Below, in pieces: positions 53,602 through 61,317 of a stretch of 64,000 bases of DNA (position 1 is the first letter of the stretch; each line of letters begins with the position of its first letter). Origin of the DNA: Chitinophaga pinensis. Its GTDB lineage: Bacteria > Bacteroidota > Bacteroidia > Flavobacteriales_D > Crocinitomicaceae. The stretch is taken from contig CALPMT020000004.1 in NCBI GenBank assembly GCA_943324745.2, positions 62,001 to 126,000 of the forward strand, given 5' to 3'. The position numbers and the translations under genes were made by a program. The notes under the pieces were generated by a model, which did no database searches, had not been told where the DNA came from, and saw only the letters and a program-made list of their open reading frames with translations.

Positions 53602-54699
53602 CTATAACTCAAAATTTATTGGTATAATAATTATTTCATCAATAGGATTACCATTACAAGTAGCTGGCTCCCAAGTAGGCATATTTTTAAAAACTCTTTT
53701 AATTTGATTTTTTAATTCTAATAATTCTTCTGGCGAAGAATTTAAAAATTCAATACCTGAAACCTTTCCTCTTTTCGAAATATTTAATTGAACTCTTAAA
53801 AATCCCCCGTCTGAACCATCTGGAAATTCTAAATTTTTATTTATCCAACTATAAAGCTTGTCTAATCCTCCAGGATATTCAAGATCAGAACATATAAAAT
53901 CTTGTATTTCTTCTCTATTTTCATATTTTATGTCAATCGAATTATTTTCAATATTTTCATCAAAGTGATTAGTGGTGTTTTTTATTTTTGAATAATCAAT
54001 ATTTACTATTTCTAATAATAATGAGTCTACCTTATGTTTTGTATTATTTAGCGCTATTGAATAAAATAGAATAGAATCATTAACTAATTTTAATTTATCA
54101 TTAAGGCTAAGATATTGTTCATTAACCCCTGTTTTTAATTCTAAAAATGAGTTTTTTGAATGTAGTTTTATCAAAAATGTTTTATCCCTCTCTTTAATTT
54201 GTAAAATATTACTGATTTCATTATCAATAATAAGATTTTGTAAGTAATTTATTAGGTTGTTATTATCAATACTATATTTATAAATATTATCTATTGTAAA
54301 CAATAAGCTATCTGTACTACTGATAAATTCAGATTTAATTAAATGTTTTCTTAATTTTTTTATTTTTTTATCATATTCATGTCTTACTATATATATTTCA
54401 TGATTTTTTATGTTTTCATATACCAATTTATTAGCTATAGAAACATTATATTTTTCAATATTATCTATAATTTGAAGTTTTCTTAATTCTATATTTTTTA
54501 TTTTGTCAATAATGCTAGATTTGGATTTTTCTAATTCCAAAACATTCATTTCAAATCTAGTAGAACATTGGTTTAACTCCAAAGTTAAATAAGATAAACT
54601 ATCCATTAATTTACTATTTCGTTCATTTAAACTTTTAATATCTTGCGAATATCCAACAGAATAAATTATTAAAATGAACAATAAAGAAAGTGTTTTCAT
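53602..54699 (-). CDS. secreted protein with coiled coil and TonB C-terminal-like domain
   Basis: A 365-residue exported protein from the ATG at 54699 (signal peptide MKTLSLLFILIIYSVGYSQ); the longer frame begins eight codons upstream and would weaken the signal. Residues 20-230 are mostly charged helix and coiled coil with heptad-like spacing. The last 90 residues look like the TonB_C fold: ICSDLEYPGGLDKLYSWINKNLEFPDG, GFLRVQLNISKRGKVSGIEFLNSS and NMPTWEPATCNGNPIDEIIIIPINF. Alternative: an energy-transducer-like periplasmic protein. It has no N-terminal anchor, so it is not a complete TonB. Confidence 0.78.
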   Translation of the reverse strand: MKTLSLLFILIIYSVGYSQDIKSLNERNSKLMDSLSYLTLELNQCSTRFEMNVLELEKSKSSIIDKIKNIELRKLQIIDNIEKYNVSIANKLVYENIKNHEIYIVRHEYDKKIKKLRKHLIKSEFISSTDSLLFTIDNIYKYSIDNNNLINYLQNLIIDNEISNILQIKERDKTFLIKLHSKNSFLELKTGVNEQYLSLNDKLKLVNDSILFYSIALNNTKHKVDSLLLEIVNIDYSKIKNTTNHFDENIENNSIDIKYENREEIQDFICSDLEYPGGLDKLYSWINKNLEFPDGSDGGFLRVQLNISKRGKVSGIEFLNSSPEELLELKNQIKRVFKNMPTWEPATCNGNPIDEIIIIPINFEL

Positions 54700-54792
54700 G
54701 ATTTTAACTAATGATTTAATCAATTTTAAAAATTATTTATGATTTATTTAAAAATATTAATGCAAAAAATCAAAAAACTTGGGTAGTTACTT

Positions 54793-55737
54793 TCATGCTA
54801 AGAAGATTGCAGTTCGATCTTGTATTAACTGAATATATTTCGTTTTTAAATCATTAGAAAGAAAAGAATCATTTATTAATTCAGTGGCTTTTGGCAACCA
54901 ACTCTCAAATCGTTTATAGACTGTTTTTATTTGTTTCGTGTTCAATATAAGATCAGTTCCCAAACGATCGAAATACCCTTTCGTAAAATTGGATTTTTTT
55001 CCTCCTAACAACAATGCGCTATCTTCTTTGTCTTTTGGTAATAGCAATTTTACATTTAATAAATCATAAAAAGGAGAAAGTACCCATCCAGAGTTTGATA
55101 AAAACATAGAATAGTTTTTCAAATGCATATCGTTATTCCCTATTACGTAATTAAAAACTGTTATCTCAAAAAACCGCAATTTATCGTACAAAGTATTCAC
55201 TGAAAGTTCTCCGATTGTTTTTCCTAAGGTTTCTGTAGTACCCTTGTATTTATCACTTAATTCTAAAATTTGTAGGAAATCAATCATGTGGTTTTTAGAT
55301 CCATCTGAATTACGATCAATACGTTTTGTGATGTAACATAATTCTCCAGATACTAAACGAATTAAATTCACAGGCACGATAGACAATGTAAATAATTCAG
55401 CCAATTTCATAGATACATGTTCATTTTCAGGCATCTGAACGTAATCGTTATTTTGAGGCTTTAAAATAAAATGTCCGTCAAGCGCATCCAAAATGGTTAG
55501 CCTATTACGATGTCCATCCGTCAATTTTTTCTTTGTCCAACCTAGAGATAATTTGGGTTGAACACCTGTTATTGTAATTGATAATGCAGCGGCTTCTTTT
55601 GCCAATTGTTCTATGTCTGAGAGTTGATAAGGCAAAACCGGGATATCCTTCGTTCCAAAAAACGCTTTTGCACAGGTTGAATGATAATCTACTTCATTTT
55701 CACCTAACACTTGATAGCAGGATAAACACTTATTCAT
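54793..55737 (-). CDS. HipT-like kinase (HipA core domain) of HipBST-type system
   Basis: A 314-residue HipA-core Ser/Thr kinase. An N-terminal Cys4-Cys7-His19-Cys22 set (CLSC and YHSTC) looks like a zinc site. A SITITGVQPK loop (Ser53-Thr57) matches the position of the autophosphorylated loop in HipT-type kinases. Lys93 in FILKP is a candidate ATP lysine, GNNDMHLKNYS (Asp203) the catalytic loop, and FYDLL (Asp224) the metal-binding acid. The N-terminal subdomain found in HipA is a separate gene (hipS) here. In this group HipT is a toxin neutralised by HipS, and HipB binds DNA. Overlaps hipS by 8 nt. Confidence 0.9.
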   Translation of the reverse strand: MNKCLSCYQVLGENEVDYHSTCAKAFFGTKDIPVLPYQLSDIEQLAKEAAALSITITGVQPKLSLGWTKKKLTDGHRNRLTILDALDGHFILKPQNNDYVQMPENEHVSMKLAELFTLSIVPVNLIRLVSGELCYITKRIDRNSDGSKNHMIDFLQILELSDKYKGTTETLGKTIGELSVNTLYDKLRFFEITVFNYVIGNNDMHLKNYSMFLSNSGWVLSPFYDLLNVKLLLPKDKEDSALLLGGKKSNFTKGYFDRLGTDLILNTKQIKTVYKRFESWLPKATELINDSFLSNDLKTKYIQLIQDRTAIFLA

Positions 55738-56065
55738 TATCGATGAAATTTAAAGGATGAACACTCACTGCACCAATGGCATTCTGACAACACGCCATTA
55801 ATAGTCCCATACGATCATTTTTATTAATTCGCCAACTCTCCGCAGCAATGTTTAACAACCAACCCTCTGGAATCAAACCATCAAAAAACGGAAACAAACG
55901 CTTACTTGTATACGACCTATTCGATACAGGCATGTTGAACGTAATAAACTGATTTGGGTAATTTTTTATATATTCATTCTCATACGTAAACACATACTCA
56001 CCGGAATCACTTTCGGTTAATATTCCAGCTTTTACCAAATTATATTTAATGATTGCTTGTCTCAT
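55730..56065 (-). CDS. HipS-like protein (HipA N-terminal subdomain)
   Basis: A 111-residue HipA N-terminal-like domain: AGILTESDSGEYVFTYENEYIK, then PVSNRSYTSKRLFPFFDGLIPEGW and GAVSVHP. It corresponds to the first subdomain of single-chain HipA. In HipBST systems this small protein acts as the antitoxin of HipT. Its start lies within the hipB 3' end (20-nt overlap) and its end overlaps hipT (8 nt), so the three cistrons are translationally coupled. Confidence 0.88.
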   Translation of the reverse strand: MRQAIIKYNLVKAGILTESDSGEYVFTYENEYIKNYPNQFITFNMPVSNRSYTSKRLFPFFDGLIPEGWLLNIAAESWRINKNDRMGLLMACCQNAIGAVSVHPLNFIDNE

Positions 56066-56261
56066 AGTTTATACTTATTGGACCTACCTCATGACCAAAC
56101 ATAAGAAGTACTTGATTTACTTTAGATAAACTAAGATTTTCTTTCCCTTGCTCAATCTTACGTATCACAGTAAGTGCTACCCCTGCTTTTTCCGCAAATT
56201 CTTCTTGGGTAAGGCTTAACTTTTTCCTACGGTTCTTTACAAAATCAGCTAGTTGATTCAT
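56046..56261 (-). CDS. HipB-like XRE regulator
   Basis: A 71-residue XRE HTH protein: VKNRRKKLSLTQEEFAEKAGVALTVIRKIEQGKENLSLSKVNQVLLMFG. The ATG at 56261 is chosen over an upstream ATG at 56282, because it leaves a TATATTTG box 18 nt upstream and gives the family length. The first gene of the HipB-HipS-HipT operon and probably the autorepressor. Inverted repeats upstream are candidate operators. Confidence 0.88.
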   Translation of the reverse strand: MNQLADFVKNRRKKLSLTQEEFAEKAGVALTVIRKIEQGKENLSLSKVNQVLLMFGHEVGPISINYETSNH

Positions 56262-56324
56262 TTTATATGCATTTACATACAAATATAAGTAATATTATAA
56301 AAATATATCTATTTGCATATAAAA
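56261..56324 (-). promoter_or_regulatory. hip operon promoter and operator candidates
   Basis: Minus strand TATATTTG (56287-56280), 18 nt before the hipB ATG. On the plus strand TTTTATATGCA (56261-56271) and TGCATATAAAA (56314-56324) are a perfect inverted pair with a 42-nt spacing, and a further TTATATGC is at 56342-56349. Binding by HipB is inferred. Confidence 0.5.
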
Positions 56325-56363
56325 ATGTAATTGTAATATAATTATATGCTTATAAATATAATT

Positions 56364-57890
56364 TTAGAAAATATCTTTGTAAAGATTCTCAATAAAAACA
56401 ATTTCCTCCACAGTCAATTTTTGAAACTCTTTTTCTTTTGCGCGATTAGAGAGTTGACCATTATTTTGTTCTAAGAAATTAACTAACAAAGCAATCATGC
56501 TGTCAGACATTTCTACTACTTGTTCAAGCTGTTTTTTAAATTGATCAAACGCTTGTAAAAAATTGATTTCTTCCGGAATGACACGTACTAGTGTATCTTG
56601 CACACAATCATATAAGAACTCTGCTTGCTTGGTAGCATCAAAATAACGGTAAAAGTCGATTGTTTCATTGATAACTTCTACATTATGATCCTCTGTTTCC
56701 TTCCAATCAATAAACTCTATAATGGAGTGTGAGTATGCTTCCAATACTTTTCTATAATCATCTATGTGGTCTAAAATTGATGCAGAAATTGGAAAGATGA
56801 TACCTTGTTGGGAAAAATTTTGTTTCGCAAGCACATGATGAATAAGGTAACGATGCAAACGTCCATTACCATCTTCAAATGGGTGAATAAAAACAAAACC
56901 AAAGGCTATCACAACCGCTGAAAGAACAGGATCATGGTTGTTTTCTAATAAATTATTGGTTGTAAGTAATCCATTCACCAATAAATCGATATCCTGCCAT
57001 TTCGCAGAAATATGTTCAGGCATAGGAACTCCCGTTTCTCGATCATGTTCCCCAACAAAACCTCCCTTTTTTCGATATCCGAAGGTTACAAAACGGTTTC
57101 CTTCTAAAATAATTTGTTGAAGTCGTAACAATTCTTCATTACTCAATGTATTCATCCCCGCCTGACCAATCGCTTTTCCCCATCGAACAGCACGATTCGT
57201 AGGTGGCGTTTCTCCCTCGATGGTAAAAGATGCTTTCGAGTCTTTCAATAATAAAAAAGCAGAAGCTCGTTGCAAAACACTCTTTAACACGGAATTCAAA
57301 TATGTGGTATTTGCTGCCGATATATTGGAATGGATGTAATTTTCTAATTTTTCAGTTTTAAATATCAGTGGACAAAAATCAACGGTTCCTGGTAAATTGT
57401 TGATGATACGGTGACGTGGAGAGCTTACCCCTTTTATAGCATATTGTATCTTTTCATCAATTAATGGAATAGCTTCTTTGATTGTTAAATCTGGAATGTT
57501 TAATTTCTTTTTCATTAACCATTCATACAAAAACCAAATTTTACGAGAATACTGACCAGTTGGTTCTAATTGTAGTAATTTACAAATTTCTTCTTCAGAA
57601 ATTTTAAGAAACAGAGATTTAAAAAATAATAGATTAATCCCTTCATATTTTAAAGCAAACACAAGATGTTTATACAAAGTATCCTCAAAAATATTTCTTG
57701 ACGAAAAAACCTTCCACTCTTCATTTGCATAACTTCTTCGTTTATGGCTAATGATAGAGATTTGAACAGGATATGGAATTGTCAGTTTTAAACCGTTGAT
57801 TAATGCACTATAACCTACAAGTATACCTTCTTCAGGTGCTTTTTTTCCTCGAAAAACAGAAATGTTTAAAAAATAATGTTGACCCTCCAT
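56364..57890 (-). CDS. Fic family AMP-transferase with inhibitory helix
   Basis: A 508-residue Fic protein. Start at the ATG at 57890 (a TTG three codons upstream is less likely). The catalytic motif HPFEDGNGRLHR is complete (residues 336-347), so nucleotide transfer should be possible. The inhibitory pattern (S/T)xxxE(G/N) is visible as SFTIEG (221-226), placing the inhibitor N-terminal to the Fic domain as in class II. The first 190 residues resemble a HipA-N-like or beta-rich part (YFLNISVFRGKKAPEEGILVGYSALINGL). The substrate is unknown. It is separate from the hip operon by 75 nt on the same strand. Confidence 0.9.
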   Translation of the reverse strand: MEGQHYFLNISVFRGKKAPEEGILVGYSALINGLKLTIPYPVQISIISHKRRSYANEEWKVFSSRNIFEDTLYKHLVFALKYEGINLLFFKSLFLKISEEEICKLLQLEPTGQYSRKIWFLYEWLMKKKLNIPDLTIKEAIPLIDEKIQYAIKGVSSPRHRIINNLPGTVDFCPLIFKTEKLENYIHSNISAANTTYLNSVLKSVLQRASAFLLLKDSKASFTIEGETPPTNRAVRWGKAIGQAGMNTLSNEELLRLQQIILEGNRFVTFGYRKKGGFVGEHDRETGVPMPEHISAKWQDIDLLVNGLLTTNNLLENNHDPVLSAVVIAFGFVFIHPFEDGNGRLHRYLIHHVLAKQNFSQQGIIFPISASILDHIDDYRKVLEAYSHSIIEFIDWKETEDHNVEVINETIDFYRYFDATKQAEFLYDCVQDTLVRVIPEEINFLQAFDQFKKQLEQVVEMSDSMIALLVNFLEQNNGQLSNRAKEKEFQKLTVEEIVFIENLYKDIF

Positions 57891-57915
57891 ATTCCACAAC
57901 TTGAATTAATATGGA
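57886..57915. promoter_or_regulatory. inverted repeat over the fic start
   Basis: TCCATATT (57886-57893) and AATATGGA (57908-57915) form an 8-bp perfect inverted repeat, 14 nt apart, overlapping the start codon. A repressor site is plausible. Confidence 0.3.
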
Positions 57916-58020
57916 AAAATAGGTATTTTAATGGAAATAAAAGTATTTTTGATTGTTGTTTTGGAAAAACAGTTACTTTCCAGTTCGGGGAAATAACATT
58001 ATTTATTCTTCAAATTTAAT

Positions 58021-58028
58021 TACATTTG
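58021..58028 (+). promoter_or_regulatory. -7 promoter box (TACATTTG)
   Basis: TACATTTG, exact TAnnTTTG match, 20 nt before the ATG of the 78-bp repeat gene. Confidence 0.5.
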
Positions 58029-58048
58029 ATATTCATTAACAATAACAA

Positions 58049-58879
58049 ATGATGAAAAACCTACTATTTACATTAATACTTTTTTTAATTTTTAATTTTT
58101 CTTTTGCTCAATCTAAAACCGATTTAACAAAAACTGGGTTAAAAGGGAAAGTGAGTTTTATGTCTTGCTCGGAATACAGTTTAGTTGAGAAGTTTGGTGA
58201 AATTGAGAAGGGGAGTTTGAATTTAAAAGACACTTACAAATACGATGAGAAGGGAAATAAGATTGAGTTTAATATTTACAATGCTGAGGGGAGTTTGTAT
58301 TCTAAAGACACTTACCAATACGATGAGAAGGGAAATAATATTGAGTTGAATTTTTACGACGCTGAGGGGAGTTTGTATTCTAAACAAACTTACAAGTACG
58401 ATGAGAAGGGAAATAAGATTGAGTTGAATGTTTACGACGCTGAGGGGAGTTTGAGTTCTAAACAAACTTACAAGTACGATGAGAAGGGAAATAAGATTGA
58501 GTTGAATGTTTACGACGCTGATGGTTCGAGTTCTAAACAAACTTACAAGTACGATGAGAAGGGAAATAATATTGAGTTGAATTTTTACAATGCTGAGGGG
58601 AGTTTGTATTCTAAAGACACTTACAAATACGATGAGAAGGGAAATAATATTGAGTTGAATTTTTACAAAACTGATGGGAGTTTGAGTTCTAAACGAACTT
58701 ACAAGTACGATGAGAAGGGAAATAAGATTGAGTTGAATTTTTACAAAACTGATGGGAGTTTGAGTTCTAAACAAACTTACAAGTACGAGTTTGATACAAT
58801 GGGCAACTGGATAAAACAAACGACTATAATTGATGGTAAACCAAGTTACTTAAGCGAACGAATGATTGAATATTATTAA
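58049..58879 (+). CDS. secreted tandem-repeat protein
   Basis: A 276-residue exported protein: signal peptide (residues 1-21, ending FAQS), a 45-residue lead and then 26-residue repeats of the type TYKYDEKGNKIELNVYDAEG, with seven units and an eighth partial one. The YDxxGN core recalls RHS/YD-type repeats. The repeat DNA is nearly identical between units (period 78 bp, one unit of 75 bp), so recent expansion or copy-number variation is likely. No other domain. Two Met codons (58049 and 58052) are possible starts. Confidence 0.85.
   Translation: MMKNLLFTLILFLIFNFSFAQSKTDLTKTGLKGKVSFMSCSEYSLVEKFGEIEKGSLNLKDTYKYDEKGNKIEFNIYNAEGSLYSKDTYQYDEKGNNIELNFYDAEGSLYSKQTYKYDEKGNKIELNVYDAEGSLSSKQTYKYDEKGNKIELNVYDADGSSSKQTYKYDEKGNNIELNFYNAEGSLYSKDTYKYDEKGNNIELNFYKTDGSLSSKRTYKYDEKGNKIELNFYKTDGSLSSKQTYKYEFDTMGNWIKQTTIIDGKPSYLSERMIEYY
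58241..58798 (+). repeat. 78-bp coding tandem repeat
   Basis: The motif TACGATGAGAAGGGAAATAA recurs at 58241, 58319, 58397, 58475, 58550, 58628 and 58706, with a degenerate last unit at 58784. Intervals are 78 bp, except one of 75 bp between 58475 and 58550, where one codon is missing. Confidence 0.9.
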
Positions 58880-58944
58880 TGATATCAATTGCAACCTATT
58901 TATTTGTATTATTTGAACTCCCAAAAACATCCGCAAAAATATGA

Positions 58945-59327
58945 TTATCTTATCAAAGCCCGTTCAATTTCGTGGTATGGTATGCTTTCGGCTCTTTGTA
59001 TTTGCTGGGTAAGTTTCAAATACTTTTTGGTTGGCTTTCCTGCATACTGTTTTTTAAAATGCTTTTTGTAAAGCTGTTCAAATAGTTGGTCGGTTTGGAA
59101 ATATACCCCCAGCGTTTTATCTAAATACCTGCTCTTTTTACTTTGGGTTTGCTTTTCGTACATACAACCCCTGAACGCTGAACGGTGGTAAAAATAGGTG
59201 TCAGCTCAATATAACTTTCGGCATCGCTTACCAGAACGCGGGCAAACGAAATACCAAATAACCACTTTGCCTGAAAGAAAGCGTTGATACTATTTGCGAC
59301 CTGTACTTTATGGGTTATTGGTTGCAT
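58945..59327 (-). pseudogene. frameshifted unknown gene
   Basis: Two overlapping minus frames of 68 and 72 codons. If the run of four C at 59168-59171 (four G in the gene sense) had one more base, they would fuse to one frame of 127 residues (TVQRSGGCMYEKQTQSKKSR across the joint). The fused protein is basic and helical in the second half. I do not recognise it. The frameshift type (loss of one base in a homopolymer) is the same as in the oxidoreductase gene. Confidence 0.5.
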
Positions 59328-59421
59328 TTGTAATCAAATTCAATATAGGGGTTTTATTTACCTCATCGAACAAAGATTAAAAATTAGACCCGTAGCTCAC
59401 GATTAAGATTTAGACGTCTAA

Positions 59422-59532
59422 ATTCTTCGCAAATACATAAAAGGTAAACAAGAAATGAAAATAAGCACGATGATAAAAATCGCGCGCGCTTTGGAAGTTG
59501 AAATTGGGGAATTGTTTGAGGGGATAAGATAA
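59422..59532 (+). pseudogene. C-terminal relic of an XRE regulator
   Basis: An open frame with YIKGKQEMKISTMIKIARALEV and EIGELFEGIR, the last two to three helices of an XRE HTH (compare the intact proteins at 31012 and 56046). A TAA at 59419 cuts off the front half, and an ATG at 59455 gives only 25 residues. A remnant. Confidence 0.6.
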
Positions 59533-59672
59533 ATAAAGAACGAAGAACATAAAAACAACACCCCTGTTTTTATAGGGTTTTTTACGCTAAGTTGAGGGAA
59601 ATTGAATTTTCTATTAGTATAATAAAAGAAATATTTCTTAAATTAAGGATAATTATTTAAGAAACATTAAAA

Positions 59673-60545
59673 ATGGGAAGGACTGCTACTACCACTATCG
59701 AACAGATTGATTTGTTAAAAAATCGTGGGATGATACTAGATATGGAAGTGGAGAAAGTAAAAGAAATTTTACATGACATCGGCTACTATCGATTGGGATT
59801 TTACTGGCATCCTTTTGAAAAAGATAAAAATCATAATTTTATTGAGGGTACAAAATTTTCAAGTATTGTTGACTTATATTATTTAGACGTTGACTTAAGA
59901 TATCTACTTATTAGAGCATTAAATCGAATTGAAATCAACTTTAGAACTAATGTTGTTTACTATGTTTCTAATACATATAAGCATTCACCAACATGGTTTA
60001 TTGATTCTTCAGTTGTTGAACAAGACTTCATTAATAACATTGGCGCGCAGTACAATGATAAGTTTAAAAAACAAAATAAAGTAATTCAATCTCATCATAA
60101 TAAATACATCAATGATAAATTTGCTCCAGCATGGAAAACACTTGAATTTTTTACATTCGGCTCTATTTTAAAATTATACTCCTCTTTAAAAAATGAAGAT
60201 TTACAAAACAAAATAAGTTCAAAATATGGAGTGAAAAAGATAGATAAATTCAAAAATCTTATTAATACAATTATTTATGTAAGAAATGCATGTGCACATG
60301 GAGGAGTAATTTTCGATTTAAAAACACCAAAGGGTATTTCACAACTACCTCATTTTAAATTCAATAACGGAAATAGACATAGTTTAGATTCCACAATTCG
60401 TGTAATCTCTTTTTTTCTAAATCAAATTTCCAATAATCGAAAAAATGAATTAGATAAAGAAATTGAATCACTCTTTAATTCTCATAGAGAAAACAATGAT
60501 ATTAAAACGATTATAGAAGAAAAAATTGGTTACTCATATATATAA
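59673..60545 (+). CDS. Abi_2 family abortive infection protein (AbiD/F-like)
   Basis: A 290-residue protein of the Abi_2 family. The N-terminal pattern IEQIDLLKNRGMIL and LHDIGYYRLGFYWHPF, the middle LYYLDVDLRYLLIRALNRIEINFRT (about 68-91), then PAWKTLEFFTFGSILKLY and VRNACAHGG (Arg204-x4-His209) are the signature. The last is the Rx4H HEPN RNase motif, so phage-triggered RNA cleavage is likely for the family. No partner gene is adjacent. Cytoplasmic. It lies between an XRE relic and a truncated RhuM. Confidence 0.9.
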   Translation: MGRTATTTIEQIDLLKNRGMILDMEVEKVKEILHDIGYYRLGFYWHPFEKDKNHNFIEGTKFSSIVDLYYLDVDLRYLLIRALNRIEINFRTNVVYYVSNTYKHSPTWFIDSSVVEQDFINNIGAQYNDKFKKQNKVIQSHHNKYINDKFAPAWKTLEFFTFGSILKLYSSLKNEDLQNKISSKYGVKKIDKFKNLINTIIYVRNACAHGGVIFDLKTPKGISQLPHFKFNNGNRHSLDSTIRVISFFLNQISNNRKNELDKEIESLFNSHRENNDIKTIIEEKIGYSYI

Positions 60546-60648
60546 TTTATATATACTCTTTTTTATATCAATCTTGTGTTGTACATTTGTAAATACAAAG
60601 TGCCCCAATGAACAAGCATTATTGCTGCACTCTAAAATAAGAATTAAT

Positions 60649-60676
60649 AAGCCTTGACTAGCTCAGGGCTTTTTTG
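60649..60676. terminator. terminator between abi and truncated RhuM
   Basis: AAGCC-T-TGA pairs with TCA-G-GGCTT (9 bp with one G-T pair; 60649-60657 with 60663-60671) around a short loop; T run at 60670-60675. The RhuM stop codon is within the hairpin. Confidence 0.65.
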
Positions 60677-61173
60677 TTTCCAATAACACTATTAAATATC
60701 TCCAATACCTGCCTGTACATTACTTTTTCACTGGAACGAATTTCACGAATTCTATCCAATAACTCTTTCCAAAACACACCACCGCCAAGATTTTTTAGGC
60801 GTTCATCGTCCATTGTAAACCCTTTTACAATGTATTCTTTCAGTCGTTGGGTTGCCCATTGACGAAAACGAGTACCTTGAATAGATTTCACTCGGTAACC
60901 AACAGAAATGATTACATCGAGGTTGTAATATTCTATCTCTCTTTCTACCTCTCGATTTCCTTCCATTCGAACTTGTCGGAAATTCCGACGAGTTGAATTT
61001 TGTTCTAATTCTTCTTCTTTATATATATTTGAAATATGTTCTGTAATAGTGCTTCTACTTTTGCCAAAAAGTTGAGCCATTTGCTCTTGTGTTAGCCATA
61101 CGGTTTCATTCTCTAGTTTAACATCAACCTTCGTTAAACCATCCTCAGTTGTGTACAATATAATTTCACTCAT
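60658..61173 (-). pseudogene. truncated RhuM family protein
   Basis: 171 residues from the ATG at 61173 (GTG one codon upstream). It has the RhuM front half: VWLTQEQMAQLFGKSRSTITEHISNIYKEEEL, EIEYYNLDVIISVGYRVKSIQGTRFRQWATQRLKEYIVKGF and EIRSSEKVMYRQVLEIFN, followed by SVIGNKKALS and a stop. The intact relative at 50853 continues for another 160 residues. So the C-terminal half has been lost; the remaining winged helix could still bind DNA. It borders the core genes mnmE and der. Confidence 0.8.
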
Positions 61174-61317
61174 CACTCCATAAAATTGGAAAACTCACTT
61201 ATTCAATAAAAAGGTAACTAGTATTCTTCTATTTTCCAAAAAACCGAACGATATAAAATACGTAACATTCTTAAATGGAAAGTAATTTTATCAGTATTTA
61301 CAAGGGTTTCATCGCTC

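Noticed and set aside
58223-58819. 198-codon minus-strand frame in the 78-bp repeats
   Set aside because: It is the antisense reading of the repeat array; its regularity is only that of the repeat.
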